Source: Campylobacter sputorum (GTDB lineage: Bacteria > Campylobacterota > Campylobacteria > Campylobacterales > Campylobacteraceae). From it: a stretch of 64,000 nucleotides of DNA. The notes beneath the pieces are model-generated. The model worked only from the letters and a program-made list of their open reading frames with translations. It did no database searches and was not told the DNA's origin. The stretch covers positions 1,240,001 through 1,304,000 of the forward strand of contig NZ_CP019685.1 in assembly GCF_002220775.1 (NCBI RefSeq), read 5' to 3'. Shown in pieces: positions 20,123 to 30,926 of this stretch. The number at the start of each line of letters is the position of its first letter. The stretch's first letter is position 1. Position numbers and translations under genes: made by a program.

Positions 20123-22038
20123 ACTTCAATCTCTTCTTTTTCATCTTTGTTGGAGATATTTAATCTACTTGGAAGAGAATTTTCTTCTTCGTATTTTTTA
20201 ATAATTTCTCTAACTTGTTCTCCTGTTATAGTTTCTGTTTCATATAACGCACTTACCATATTTTCTATAGCACCACTATAAGTTTGCAGAGTTTTTAGAA
20301 CTTCTTCAAATCTCTCATTTAATGTTTCTTTTACGAAATCATCAAGCTTTTTAGCCATATCATCACTATAATCTTTTAAACTTTGTCCGCCATTTAAAAA
20401 TACATTTCTTTGTTTTTCTAGAACCATAAGACCAGCAATATCACTCATTCCATACATCGAAACCATGGCTTTTATAATATCTGTTGCTCTTTCTAAATCA
20501 TTACTAGCACCAGTTGAAATTTCTTTTATAAATACTTGTTCAGCTGCTCTACCACCAAGAAGCACATCAACTCTTGCTATTAGTTCATGACGCTGCATAA
20601 GAAATTTATTTTCTTCAGGGGTATTTAATGTATAACCAAGTGCAGCTAGTCCTCTTGGAATTATAGAAACTTTTGTAACTTTTTCAGCACCTTTTGTAAC
20701 TTCAGATATCAGGGCATGACCACACTCATGATAAGCTACTATTTTTTTCTCTTTTGCATTTATACGGCGAGATTTTTTCTCAAGTCCAGCTATTGCTCGC
20801 TCTACAGCTTCTACTAAATTTTGTTGATTAACACTTGGACTTGCATTTCTTCCAGCAAGAAGTGCAGCTTCATTTATAATATTTGCTAAATCTGCTCCAG
20901 CAAGACCGGCAGTTAATCTAGCTAGTGCTTCTAAATCAACATCGCTTGAAAGTTTTATATCTTTGCTGTGTGTTTTAAGTATAGCAACCCTTCCTTCAAA
21001 ATCAGGCTTATCAACCAATACTTGTCTATCAAAGCGTCCTGGTCTAAGAAGTGCAGCATCTAAAACCTCTGGTCTATTGGTCGCTGCTAAAACTATAACA
21101 GGACTTGAATCTGAACTAAATCCATCCATCTCAGCTAAAAGTTGATTTAGCGTTTGTTCTCTTTCATCATTTCCCCCATTAAAGCCATTTGCAGCCCTAC
21201 TTTTACCTATAGCATCAATCTCATCTATAAATACTATCGCAGGAGCTTCTTTTTTTGCGTTTTCAAAAAGATCTCTAACTCTGCTAGCACCAACGCCGAC
21301 AAACATCTCTATAAAACTAGAACCAGAAACTGAAAAAAATGGAACATTTGCCTCTCCCGCAACAGCTTTTGCAAGTAAAGTTTTACCAGTTCCAGGAGGT
21401 CCTACCAATAAAACACCTTTTGGAATTTTAGCTCCAAGAGAGATATATCTATCTGGAAATTTAAGAAAATCAACTATTTCTTTTACCTCTTCTTTTGCTT
21501 CTTCAACACCAGCAACATCATTAAATTTAACTTTTGGCTTTTCTGAACTAACAAGTTTTTTACTACTTCCGATACCTAAAATTCCACTTCCCATATTTTT
21601 TTGCATACGACTTGCAAGAAACATCCATATACCAAAAAATATAAATATAGGAATTACCCAAGAAAAAAGTATATCACTTAACCAATTTGTCTCACTATAT
21701 GCGCCATATGGAATTCCGTTTTCTTCAAGCAAGGTGATTAGAGTATTGTCATTTACTTTTTTTGCAACATAAACTATTTTCATACCGCTTGATGAAGATA
21801 TACCTTTTATAGTTGTATTACCTATCGCAACTTCGCTTATATTTTTATTTTTTATAAGATTTTTAAATTCTGAGTAAGCTATATTTTTTGTAGAAGCACC
21901 TTGTTGTCCAAATCCTACACCACTTTCTGAAAATCCCCTAAAAACCATTACTAATACTATAGCAAATATTGCAAAAACTAGTATTGGATTTTTATTAAAA
22001 AAATTATTTCCATTATTTTTATTGTCGTTATTATTCAC
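20119..22038 (-). CDS. ftsH: ATP-dependent zinc metalloprotease FtsH
   Basis: 639 residues. Two N-terminal transmembrane helices (about 18-34 and 124-142) flank a periplasmic domain. The AAA domain has Walker A GPPGTGKT (213-220) and Walker [12 protein letters not shown]. The zinc protease has HECGH (437-441). A hexameric inner-membrane protease for misfolded membrane and regulatory proteins. It follows prmA by 15 bases. Confidence 0.97.
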   Translation of the reverse strand: MNNNDNKNNGNNFFNKNPILVFAIFAIVLVMVFRGFSESGVGFGQQGASTKNIAYSEFKNLIKNKNISEVAIGNTTIKGISSSSGMKIVYVAKKVNDNTLITLLEENGIPYGAYSETNWLSDILFSWVIPIFIFFGIWMFLASRMQKNMGSGILGIGSSKKLVSSEKPKVKFNDVAGVEEAKEEVKEIVDFLKFPDRYISLGAKIPKGVLLVGPPGTGKTLLAKAVAGEANVPFFSVSGSSFIEMFVGVGASRVRDLFENAKKEAPAIVFIDEIDAIGKSRAANGFNGGNDEREQTLNQLLAEMDGFSSDSSPVIVLAATNRPEVLDAALLRPGRFDRQVLVDKPDFEGRVAILKTHSKDIKLSSDVDLEALARLTAGLAGADLANIINEAALLAGRNASPSVNQQNLVEAVERAIAGLEKKSRRINAKEKKIVAYHECGHALISEVTKGAEKVTKVSIIPRGLAALGYTLNTPEENKFLMQRHELIARVDVLLGGRAAEQVFIKEISTGASNDLERATDIIKAMVSMYGMSDIAGLMVLEKQRNVFLNGGQSLKDYSDDMAKKLDDFVKETLNERFEEVLKTLQTYSGAIENMVSALYETETITGEQVREIIKKYEEENSLPSRLNISNKDEKEEIEV

Positions 22039-22053
22039 TACTGTTCCTTAGAA

Positions 22054-22878
22054 TTATTTTTTAAATATAAAACTAGACCATTCATTTAGTTTTTCATGTT
22101 CTAGCAATGTTAAATCACTAAAGCTATCTTTTATTCTATCATCATATTTATTTAAGATACCAGATAACAAAAGATATCCGTTTTTATTGATCGCTTTTTT
22201 TAAATCACTCTTTAATACAAAAATCACATCAGCTATGATATTTGCAACAACAAAATCATATTTTTTTTCTAAATTTGATATAGAACCACACCAAAGATTA
22301 TTAAGACTAACGCCATTTTTTTTAGCATTAGACAAAGTACTTTGTATAGCTTGCTCGTCTGTATCGCAACCATCTACACTAAGTCCCAATTTAGACATAA
22401 CAATACTTAAAATACCACTTCCACATCCAACATCAAGTGCTGTTTTAGTATCTTTTGTGTATTTTTGTATTAGTTGAATGCAAGTTGCAGTGCTTTCATG
22501 ATGTCCAGAACCAAAAGCAAGCGCTGGATCTATAATAATATCCAAAAGACTATTTTTAGGCTTTTTCCAACTAGGTCTTATATAAAAATCGCCTATTTGT
22601 ATAGGCTGAACACTATCTTGATATTTTTTTATCCAATCAATATTTTCTTTTTTTTCTAATTTAGATTCTATTACTATTTTTTTATCATATATCTCTTCAA
22701 GACGCTTTGCATATTCTTTAATACCCCAAAGCACATCATCTAAATTTTCTTCGGATCTTATTATTAAATAATCATCTTTTTGCTCTATACAAGTTATACC
22801 TAAAGAAAAAATAAAATCTGAAAAAAGCTCAAAATACAGACTAGATTTTATACTTAATTCAAAAAAATGATCTTTCAT
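22054..22878 (-). CDS. prmA: ribosomal protein L11 methyltransferase
   Basis: 274 residues. The SAM-binding motif ALDVGCGSGILSIVMSKLG lies near 145 and the NPPY-like catalytic segment is VVANIIADV. PrmA trimethylates ribosomal protein L11. The start codon overlaps the cheY stop by one base (TAATG type), coupling the two. Confidence 0.92.
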   Translation of the reverse strand: MKDHFFELSIKSSLYFELFSDFIFSLGITCIEQKDDYLIIRSEENLDDVLWGIKEYAKRLEEIYDKKIVIESKLEKKENIDWIKKYQDSVQPIQIGDFYIRPSWKKPKNSLLDIIIDPALAFGSGHHESTATCIQLIQKYTKDTKTALDVGCGSGILSIVMSKLGLSVDGCDTDEQAIQSTLSNAKKNGVSLNNLWCGSISNLEKKYDFVVANIIADVIFVLKSDLKKAINKNGYLLLSGILNKYDDRIKDSFSDLTLLEHEKLNEWSSFIFKK

Positions 22879-23243
22879 TACCCAAGAACATCTTCTAGCT
22901 TCTCTTTTAAAACCTGAGGTGTGAAAGGTTTTACAATATAGTTATTTACTCCTGCTTTTAAAGCTGTAATAACTTCTGCTTTTCCACCTTCTGTTGTAAC
23001 CATAATTATAGGCATATCAATATATTTTTGTTCAGCCCTAACTTTTTTAACAAGCTCAAGTCCGTTCATTTCTGGCATATTCCAATCTGTTATAAGCACA
23101 TTAATATCAGGTGTTTTACTTAAAATATCCCAAGCCTCGACACCATGTTCTGCCTCTAAAACATCTTTATGTCCGAGTCTGCCAAGGGTGTTTTTTATAA
23201 TTCTTCGCATTGTCGAGCTATCGTCTACAACTAAGAGTTTCAC
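22878..23243 (-). CDS. cheY: chemotaxis response regulator CheY
   Basis: 121 residues, a single receiver domain. Asp7 and Asp8 form the acidic pocket, Asp53 in LITDWNMPEMNG is the phosphorylation site, Thr83-84 is the switch residue and Lys105 lies in VKPF. Phospho-CheY binds the flagellar switch FliM. It heads the cheY-prmA-ftsH-pssA operon, an order I recall from C. jejuni. A TGTTACAAT promoter lies at 23272-23280. Confidence 0.96.
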   Translation of the reverse strand: MKLLVVDDSSTMRRIIKNTLGRLGHKDVLEAEHGVEAWDILSKTPDINVLITDWNMPEMNGLELVKKVRAEQKYIDMPIIMVTTEGGKAEVITALKAGVNNYIVKPFTPQVLKEKLEDVLG

Positions 23244-23271
23244 AACTTTATCCTTTCAAATGTTTGTGGTA

Positions 23272-23280
23272 ATTGTAACA
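23272..23280 (-). promoter_or_regulatory. extended -10 promoter of the cheY operon
   Basis: TGTTACAAT on the minus strand, 29 bases before the cheY start, with AAAGGA between. T/A-rich sequence lies upstream. Confidence 0.5.
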
Positions 23281-23323
23281 AATTTTTATTTAACAAAACT
23301 TTATTAAATACTATCATAATTAA

Positions 23324-24034
23324 TTAAATATTGATTTTAAACGCTTCTTTTAAATTTAAAGTTTTTTCATAATACGCTTTGCCAACTATGACACCATAAA
23401 TCTTGCCACTATTTTTAAGCGATATAATATCATTTATGTCCTTAACACCGCCACTTGCAATAGTTTTTATTCCGCTTATATCGGCAATTTCTTCACTAAA
23501 TTTAATATTTACGCCACTAAGCATTCCATCTTTGCTAATGTCAGTACATATTATGGCATCTACGCCATCTTTAGAGTATTCTCTTGCTAGATCAGTTGCT
23601 TTTTTATCACTTAGCTTAGCCCAGCCTTCAACTGCAACTTTTCCATCTTTGGCATCAATTCCAACTGCAATTTTGTATTTTTTTGTCATTTTAGCTACAA
23701 ATTCTTTATCTTTTATAGCAACTGAACCCAAAATAAACCTATCTACACCTATATTTTTATATCTTATAATTGAATTTTCGTTTCTAATACCACCACCAAC
23801 TTCTACTTTTAAATTTGTGCTAGATATAATTTTTTCTATAGTTCTAAAGTTTATAGATTCTCCAACAAAAGCGCCATCTAAATCAACTATATGAAGCCAC
23901 TTTGCACCCATATCTTCAAATTCTTTTGCTAGCTCCCAAGGTTCATTAGAATATACTTTGGCACTATTTATATCACCTTTACTAAGTCTAACGCAAAGTC
24001 CATTTTTTAAATCAATTGCTGGCAGTATCTCCAT
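23324..24034 (-). CDS. hisA: phosphoribosylformimino-5-aminoimidazole carboxamide ribotide isomerase
   Basis: 236 residues, a (beta/alpha)8 barrel beginning [12 protein letters not shown] with the catalytic Asp8. The second catalytic Asp lies in [14 protein letters not shown], and phosphate-binding glycine loops are VEVGGGIR and TIASGGV. Fourth step of histidine synthesis. It abuts hisH directly and is the last gene of the pglE-pglF-hisH-hisA string. Confidence 0.95.
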   Translation of the reverse strand: MEILPAIDLKNGLCVRLSKGDINSAKVYSNEPWELAKEFEDMGAKWLHIVDLDGAFVGESINFRTIEKIISSTNLKVEVGGGIRNENSIIRYKNIGVDRFILGSVAIKDKEFVAKMTKKYKIAVGIDAKDGKVAVEGWAKLSDKKATDLAREYSKDGVDAIICTDISKDGMLSGVNIKFSEEIADISGIKTIASGGVKDINDIISLKNSGKIYGVIVGKAYYEKTLNLKEAFKINI

Positions 24035-24646
24035 TTACATCTCCATAAAATTTCTAAATATTAATATACCATTTTTATGGCTCTTTTCTGGATGAGGTTG
24101 AAAAGCTATAATATTATCTTTACAAATTGCACTTACAAACTCATATCCATATTCACTTGTAGCCAAAACACAATCTTCTTTTGGCACAACATGATAACTA
24201 TGAACAAAATAAAAATATATGCTTGAGTTTAAATTTTTAGTTATCGCATTACTTTTTTTAAAATTTACACAATTCCAACCAACATGCGGAATTTTCAATT
24301 TTTTATCAAATTTATTCTCATCAAATCTAATAACTTCACCTTTTATAACACCAAGTCCTAAATTTTCTCCAAACTCATCGCTTTTCTCAAATAAAAGCTG
24401 CATACCAAGACAAATCCCTAAAAACGGTTTTCCACTTTTTATAAATTCTTTTATACTTTCATCAAGATTATTTGCTCTTAATTTTTGCATTGCATCGCCA
24501 AAAGCACCGACACCAGGAAGTATAATCCTATCAAATTTACACACTAAATTTGGATCATTTATAATCTCACATTTTTGTCCTAAAAAATCCAAAGCATTTC
24601 TAACACTTTGTAAATTTCCCGCACCATAATCAATAATTCCTATCAT
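24035..24646 (-). CDS. hisH: imidazole glycerol phosphate synthase glutaminase subunit
   Basis: 203 residues, class I glutamine amidotransferase. The nucleophile Cys is in PFLGICLGMQLLFE and the His/Glu pair in FQPHPEKSHKNG. It supplies ammonia to HisF, which is not in the window. Start and stop overlap neighbours by one base, so it is cotranslated with pglF. Confidence 0.95.
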   Translation of the reverse strand: MIGIIDYGAGNLQSVRNALDFLGQKCEIINDPNLVCKFDRIILPGVGAFGDAMQKLRANNLDESIKEFIKSGKPFLGICLGMQLLFEKSDEFGENLGLGVIKGEVIRFDENKFDKKLKIPHVGWNCVNFKKSNAITKNLNSSIYFYFVHSYHVVPKEDCVLATSEYGYEFVSAICKDNIIAFQPHPEKSHKNGILIFRNFMEM

Positions 24647-26444
24647 TAATCAACACCATCTTTTTTATTTGATGTTCTATTAAACTCTGGCACAATCTGC
24701 TTTAAAATACGAATAATATCATCTTCACTTTTTTGTTCTAAAAGTTGTGAAATTTGGGTATTTAAAAGTTCTAATTCATATTTTTCAGAGTGTGTTACAA
24801 AAATAGATTCATAACAAGTTTTTTTGTCATTTTTATCAACTAGCAACTCTTCATATAGTTTTTCACCTGGCCTTAAACCTACAAATTCTATACCTAAGTT
24901 TTGCTTATTTGATAGTTGCAACATTTTTTTAGCAAGATCTACTATTTTAACAGGTTCGCCCATATCAAGAACAAAAAGCTCTCCGCCTTTTGCAATAGCC
25001 CCAGCTTGAAGCACAAGCTGACACGCTTCACTAACAAGCATAAAATATCTAACTATATCAGGATGAGTTACAGTAAGTGGCTTATTTTTAGCAATTAAAG
25101 TTTTAAATTTAGGGATAACAGAACCGCTACTTCCAAGAACATTTCCAAATCTCACAGCAACAATCTCAGTTTTTCCACTCTCATTTGAATTAAGCGAGTA
25201 AAGCTCACAAATTCTTTTTGTTGTTCCCATTATGTTTGTAGGACGAACAGCTTTATCAGTTGAAATTAAAACAACTTTTGAAACTTCATATTTTTTAGAA
25301 AGATCTATAACATTTTTAGTGCCAATAATATTATTGATTATTGCAGAATGAGGATTAAACTCACAAAGAGGCACATGTTTATAAGCAGCAGCATGAACAA
25401 CTAAATCTGGCTTGTATTCTTTAAAAATTTCTTCTAATTTATCCTTAAAAACTATATTTAACATTTTTAAGACATTTCTATTATCATTTGTAATTTGATC
25501 TATTTTATAAAGGTTGTATTCGCTATGATCAACCATTATAAGCCTGTTAGCACCAAATTTTAAACACTGCTTGCAAATCTCGCTTCCTATTGTTCCACCA
25601 GCCCCTGTTACCATAACAACTTTATCTTTTATAAACTCTTCAATTTTATTTAAATCAAGATCTTTTGGTTTTCTAGCAAGTAAATCTTCTATGGAAATAT
25701 CTTTGATATTGTCTTGTCCGTTTTCAAGCAAAGAAAATATCTTAACTTCAGTTATTCCGTAATCAACTAACTCATCATAAAGTTCTTTGAGTTCTTCTGG
25801 TCTTAGAGCTAAAGCTATGATAGCTGTTTTTAGATTATATTCTTTTACCATATCTTTGATTTTATCTTTTGAATTTACTAAATGGTTTTCATAGTAAGTT
25901 CCTACAAGATCAGTCCTAGCATCTACTATACCAACCACATAATAATTTATATACTGTTGCCTAATTCCTTTTAATATATGCATTGTTTTGCTTGTAGCAC
26001 CAACAACAACACAAGGTTCATTATTGCTGTTTTTTTGTCTTTCTAAAAACATTCTTTTAGAAATTCTTACTCCACTTAAAATTAAATAAGACACCGTTGC
26101 ATCTATTATAATAACGCTTCTTGGAAATGGATTAAAGATGTCTGAAAAGAAAAAGAATATAATAGCAAAAACAGCTCCAGCAAGAATATGCGAATAAAAT
26201 ATTTTCCTAGCTTCATATAGCCCAAAAAATCTCCAAGGCACCATGTAAATTTTATATAGAGCTAAAAATATCACTTTGAGTACAATCAAACAAATTCCGC
26301 TAAGAATCATACCTTTGAAAAAATCGCTTGGTATATCACCACTAAAACGAAGTAAAAAAGCCACATATATAGATATAGCAAAAACTAATATATCAGCAAA
26401 TAAAAAAAATGTAACTCTTTTAAATTTACTAGGTTTTAAAAACA

Positions 26445-26445
<1 letters not shown>
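24646..26445 (-). CDS. pglF: UDP-N-acetylglucosamine 4,6-dehydratase (PglF-type)
   Basis: 599 residues, the long membrane form of the FlaA1/WbpM/PglF family. Four transmembrane helices occupy about 10-130 and are followed by two Rossmann segments. The second has [17 protein letters not shown] (about 274-290) and the SDR catalytic region [20 protein letters not shown]. It converts UDP-GlcNAc to the 4-keto-6-deoxy sugar, the first step of bacillosamine. The gene overlaps pglE by one base. The partner pathway step is confirmed by pglE; pglD is absent from the window. Confidence 0.88.
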
Positions 26446-27545
<1,100 letters not shown>

Positions 27546-27637
27546 TTATCCTTTTTTTTAAAATGAAATTATATCAAAAAAATGATTTAATGTTATTTTT
27601 AAATATCTATATTTTAATCGCAGTAAATTTTGTAGTT

Positions 27638-27660
27638 ATATCGGAGCATTTAGCTCCAAT
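27638..27660 (-). terminator. short hairpin after the superoxide reductase gene
   Basis: TGGAGC-TAAAT-GCTCCGA lies immediately after the stop codon on the minus strand: a 5-bp GC-containing stem and 5-base loop without a strong U-tract. Confidence 0.35.
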
Positions 27661-27661
27661 T

Positions 27662-28087
27662 TTATAAGATTTTAGTAGCAGTATAATTTCCATGAAGATT
27701 ACAGAAAGCTGTTGATTTAAGCTCTTTAACTCCATCAAGTTTAACTCTAGTGCTATAATATCCTCTTGAAATAACAGGCTCAAGCTCTGTATAACCCACA
27801 AGTTTATCGTCTGCATATAAATCTATTTTATATATCCAGTGATCTGCATCGCTTGGATGTATGATATCTTTTTGCCCTACTGTTATCTCAATAAGTGTAT
27901 AGCCTTTTTTATCTTTATCTTTTATAGAAATTTGTGGAAGATGTTTGTATTCAAATTCATTTGGATTTTTAGGATCTTGTAATTTCATATCTTCTTTATT
28001 TACAATAAGTGCTTTATCATAGGCACCAGCAATACTAACTGCAACACCGCTAAGAGCGATAACTTTTAAAGCGTCTCTTCTTTTCAC
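27662..28087 (-). CDS. Tat-exported class II superoxide reductase (desulfoferrodoxin family)
   Basis: 141 residues. A twin-arginine signal (MKRRDALKVIALSGVAVSIA) precedes the catalytic SOR domain. The Fe-centre ligands are visible: His in FEYKHLPQI (EKH-type loop), His pair in IIHPSDADHWI, and CxxH in TAFCNLHGNY. There is no N-terminal desulforedoxin Fe(Cys)4 domain, so it is of the 1-Fe neelaredoxin type. It reduces superoxide to peroxide without oxygen release, useful to a microaerophile. Periplasmic location is inferred from the Tat signal. Confidence 0.85.
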   Translation of the reverse strand: MKRRDALKVIALSGVAVSIAGAYDKALIVNKEDMKLQDPKNPNEFEYKHLPQISIKDKDKKGYTLIEITVGQKDIIHPSDADHWIYKIDLYADDKLVGYTELEPVISRGYYSTRVKLDGVKELKSTAFCNLHGNYTATKIL

Positions 28088-28174
28088 TATTTTCTCCTTT
28101 GATTTAAATATAAAATTTATTGTATCATAAATTTTTAATATACTAAAATTTATCTAAATCAAAGTGAGTATAAA

Positions 28175-28351
28175 TTACTTATCTTTGTTTATGTGTTCGT
28201 TAAAATATTTTATAGAATCATAATCCTCGCTAACGTTTTTTTCATAAAAAGTAGATCTATTTTGATCTATAACGCTATAATTTGGATAAAAAACAGCATC
28301 AACTATAAAAATTATAACTATCAAAAAAAGTATAATTACAACAAAAATCAT
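28175..28351 (-). CDS. small single-span membrane protein (58 aa)
   Basis: ATG 28349-28351, stop 28175-28177. The N-terminal helix MIFVVIILFLIVIIFIVDAV is followed by a polar tail ending NEHINKDK. It sits between the flgG stop and the superoxide reductase gene in the same direction, filling a gap otherwise empty. No family is recognised; the amphiphilic layout and clean stop make it a plausible gene. Confidence 0.6.
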   Translation of the reverse strand: MIFVVIILFLIVIIFIVDAVFYPNYSVIDQNRSTFYEKNVSEDYDSIKYFNEHINKDK

Positions 28352-28359
28352 CTTATACT

Positions 28360-29148
28360 TTACCTCTTTAATCCATTTACAATTTGGAGCATCTCATCGC
28401 TTGTTGTAATTGCTTTTGAATTTGCCTCATATGCCCTTTGCCCTGTTATAAGATCTGTCATTTCTTCAACGAGCTGAACATTGCTCATTTCAACAAAACC
28501 TTGTTTAATTTGCCCAATACCTTCTGTTCCTGCAACACCAACTATAGGGGCACCGCTCGCAGCTGTTTCAAGAAAATTATTATCTCCCATGGAGTGAAGT
28601 CCACTTGGATTTACAAATGTTGCAAGTTCTATTTGTCCAATTTGAGTCATCTCTTGATTGCCTGGCTGCAAAACAGAAACGGTTCCATCAACACCAACTG
28701 ATATTTGCATAGCATCAGCTGGTATAACTAAATTTGGATTTAACATATAACCATCGGAGTTTACTATATTTCCATCTCCATCAAGCTTAAAAGCACCATT
28801 TCTTGTATAAGCTGTAGTTCCATCTGGTAACTGGAGTTGAAAAAATCCATTTCCAGCTATTACCATATCTAGATTATTTCCTGTTTCTTTAAAATAACCT
28901 TGCCCATGAAGTTTTGTAATAGCCGTAGGTCTTACGCCAAGACCAACTTCTATTCCAGTTGGACTCATTGTTGTTGTGCTTGTAGGAGTGCCTGCATATG
29001 TCATAGTTTGATACATAAGATCAGCAAATTCAGCTCTGTTTTTCTTATAACCTATAGTATTGACATTTGCAATATTATGTGAAGTTGTATCTATTTGTGT
29101 TTGTTGTGCTATCATACCAGTTGCTGCGGTATAAAGTGATCTCATCAT
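28360..29148 (-). CDS. flgG: flagellar distal rod protein FlgG
   Basis: 262 residues. The rod/hook N-terminal motif MMRSLYTAATGMIAQQTQID and SHNIANVNTIGYKK, and the C-terminal VEEMTDLITGQRAYEANSKA motif, are characteristic of FlgG. It forms the distal rod of the flagellar basal body. It follows the second rod gene by 16 bases, probably under the same sigma-54-like promoter. Confidence 0.95.
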   Translation of the reverse strand: MMRSLYTAATGMIAQQTQIDTTSHNIANVNTIGYKKNRAEFADLMYQTMTYAGTPTSTTTMSPTGIEVGLGVRPTAITKLHGQGYFKETGNNLDMVIAGNGFFQLQLPDGTTAYTRNGAFKLDGDGNIVNSDGYMLNPNLVIPADAMQISVGVDGTVSVLQPGNQEMTQIGQIELATFVNPSGLHSMGDNNFLETAASGAPIVGVAGTEGIGQIKQGFVEMSNVQLVEEMTDLITGQRAYEANSKAITTSDEMLQIVNGLKR

Positions 29149-29164
29149 AATTTATCCTTTTATA

Positions 29165-29977
29165 TTAAGCTTTAGTTGATGCTAATTTTTGTATAGCATC
29201 TTGATTTAAATCATTCATATGTGAAGTCATAACTTTTTGATATGCATCAACAAGCCTATTTGTCTGTATAAGACCAACCATCTCAGTAACTGGATTTATA
29301 TTTGACATTTGAGCATATCCTTGCAAAACTGCACCGCTATTATCTACATCACTCAAATCTTCTAATTTATCTAAAATATAAAGATTATCGCCCTCTTTTG
29401 TTAAATCTCTAATCTCTCTTGGTTGAGCTACAAAAAGCCTTGATATCAAGTTTTGACCAGAATAAACATTACCATTTTTATCTATGGTAACTTCTGTATT
29501 CTGTGGTATTTTTATTTCATTTGTATTTGCTGTAAAATATGTACTTGGAAGAACATTATATCCTTCTTTTGTAACTAAATTTCCATTATTATCTATGTTA
29601 AAAGCACCATTTTTAGTAAGCCTTACGCCATTATCAGTTTCTACTAAAAAAAACAGATCTTTTCTACCCATGGAAACATCTAATGGGTTAGAACTGTGCT
29701 TTAATGGTCCTTGAGAAAAATCAACATATTGCTCACTAACCTGAGGAACTCTATCAATAGTTCTATTTAGAAATTTAGCCGCTTGCTTTGTGTGATTATC
29801 AAGAGGTAAAATATCTCTAGTTTCTTTGAATATTCTCTCAAAATCACCTATTACAACATCATCTCTTTTAAATCCTATAGTATTTGTATTAGCAAGATTA
29901 TTTGATATCACATCAAGTCTGTTAAACTGAGTGACCATGGCTCCTGTTACTTGATAATAACCATTTTGCATACTCAA
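29165..29977 (-). CDS. flgG2: flagellar proximal rod protein FlgF/FlgG2
   Basis: 270 residues of the same rod/hook family: N-terminal VISNNLANTNTIGFKRDD and C-terminal NPVTEMVGLIQTNRLVDAYQ. In campylobacters this paralogue preceding flgG is named FlgG2 or FlgF. First gene of the pair. A GG-N10-GC element lies just upstream. Confidence 0.9.
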   Translation of the reverse strand: MSMQNGYYQVTGAMVTQFNRLDVISNNLANTNTIGFKRDDVVIGDFERIFKETRDILPLDNHTKQAAKFLNRTIDRVPQVSEQYVDFSQGPLKHSSNPLDVSMGRKDLFFLVETDNGVRLTKNGAFNIDNNGNLVTKEGYNVLPSTYFTANTNEIKIPQNTEVTIDKNGNVYSGQNLISRLFVAQPREIRDLTKEGDNLYILDKLEDLSDVDNSGAVLQGYAQMSNINPVTEMVGLIQTNRLVDAYQKVMTSHMNDLNQDAIQKLASTKA

Positions 29978-30006
29978 TCCTAAAAATATTATTTAAACTA
30001 TAACAA

Positions 30007-30022
30007 AGCAATTAGTGTTCCA
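30007..30022 (-). promoter_or_regulatory. sigma-54-type promoter upstream of flgG2-flgG
   Basis: TGGAACACTAATTGCT on the minus strand matches the RpoN consensus TGGCAC-N5-TTGCW at all but one position, with exact GG-N10-GC spacing. Transcription would start near 29996, leaving a leader of about 20 bases before the flgG2 ATG. Campylobacter middle flagellar (rod/hook) genes are known RpoN/FlgSR targets, so the context agrees. Confidence 0.75.
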
Positions 30023-30086
30023 AATTTAAAATATCACATTTTATAACTCATAAAATAAATAAAAGCTTTTTTAAGTATATTTTAGA

Positions 30087-30092
30087 TAGAAT
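30087..30092 (+). promoter_or_regulatory. -10 box of the rpmH operon
   Basis: TAGAAT, 36 bases before the rpmH start, with T-rich DNA upstream. An AAAGGGA ribosome site follows at about 30114-30120. Confidence 0.4.
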
Positions 30093-30127
30093 AACAGCTT
30101 AATTTAATTTTAAAAAGGGACAATATT

Positions 30128-30262
30128 ATGAAAAGAACATATCAACCACATAAACTTCCTAGGGTTAGAACTCACGGATTTAGAGCTAGAATGAAAACAA
30201 AAAATGGTCGTAAAGTTATAAATGCTAGAAGAGCAAAAGGAAGAAAAAGACTATCTGTTTGA
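30128..30262 (+). CDS. rpmH: 50S ribosomal protein L34
   Basis: 44 residues, highly basic, starting [19 protein letters not shown] and ending GRKRLSV, the complete L34 signature. It is the first gene of the conserved rpmH-rnpA-yidD-yidC-jag-mnmE block. Its stop codon overlaps the rnpA start by four bases. Confidence 0.97.
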   Translation: MKRTYQPHKLPRVRTHGFRARMKTKNGRKVINARRAKGRKRLSV

Positions 30263-30588
30263 AAAAATTTAGCTCACTAAGCAAAACATCTGAGTTTTCT
30301 CATGTTTATAAAAATGCTAAAAAATGGCATTGTGAGTGTATGGTTGTGCTATACTTAGGCACTGAGTTTAATAAATTTGCAGTTGTTGCAAACAAAAAAG
30401 TTGGTTGTGCAGTTATAAGAAATAGAACAAAAAGAGTTATAAGGGCTGCTTTTGCCGATATATCAGATACCTTAAAAAATGGTATATATGTGATAATAGC
30501 AAAACCTGGTCTAAATGAAATTCCATTTTTACAAATCAAAAAAAATTTAAAATGGTCGTTTAAAAAACTTGAGGCATTAACAAAATGA
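30259..30588 (+). CDS. rnpA: ribonuclease P protein component
   Basis: 109 residues. The RNase P protein motif is [18 protein letters not shown], the conserved RNR block. It assists the RNase P RNA in tRNA 5'-end maturation. The start is TTG inside the last codons of rpmH (GTTTGA), so its translation depends on rpmH. Confidence 0.93.
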   Translation: MKKFSSLSKTSEFSHVYKNAKKWHCECMVVLYLGTEFNKFAVVANKKVGCAVIRNRTKRVIRAAFADISDTLKNGIYVIIAKPGLNEIPFLQIKKNLKWSFKKLEALTK

Positions 30589-30926
30589 ATCATATTTTCA
30601 TCTATTTTATTAAATTTTATCAAAAATGGATTTCTCCTATTTTCCCAAAAACTTGTAGATATTATCCAACATGTTCTGAGTATGCATATTTGGAATTTAA
30701 ATATAATTTTTTTTTGATTGCTCTTATAAATACTATTTTAAGAATTTTAAGATGCAATCAGCTTTTTAAAGGTGGATTTGACCATCCGATTATAAAAAAA
30801 GAGATAAAAAATGTTTCTATTATTATGAGAAACAATAAAAATAATTTTAAATTTTGGCTAGTTCCTTATAATAAAAAAAATAAATTTTATATAATAAAGA
30901 ACTTCAAAAATACAAAGGAAAAATAA
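30585..30926 (+). CDS. yidD: membrane protein insertion efficiency factor YidD
   Basis: 113 residues. The YidD core is YFIKFYQKWISP, then TCRYYPTCSEYAYLEF and KGGFDHPI, matching the conserved C(x)YPTCSxY family signature. An unusual basic Lys/Asn tail of about 35 residues extends beyond the family's normal end. It overlaps rnpA by four bases and abuts yidC. A T9 run lies inside the coding sequence at 30707-30715. Confidence 0.92.
   Translation: MNHIFIYFIKFYQKWISPIFPKTCRYYPTCSEYAYLEFKYNFFLIALINTILRILRCNQLFKGGFDHPIIKKEIKNVSIIMRNNKNNFKFWLVPYNKKNKFYIIKNFKNTKEK

Noticed and set aside
27607-27816. 69-residue minus-strand frame overlapping the superoxide reductase end
   Set aside because: A frame-shifted shadow of the reductase, which has complete metal ligands in its own frame.
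28193-28477. 94-residue plus-strand frame near flgG
   Set aside because: It is antisense to the small membrane protein and the end of flgG, with no promoter or ribosome site.
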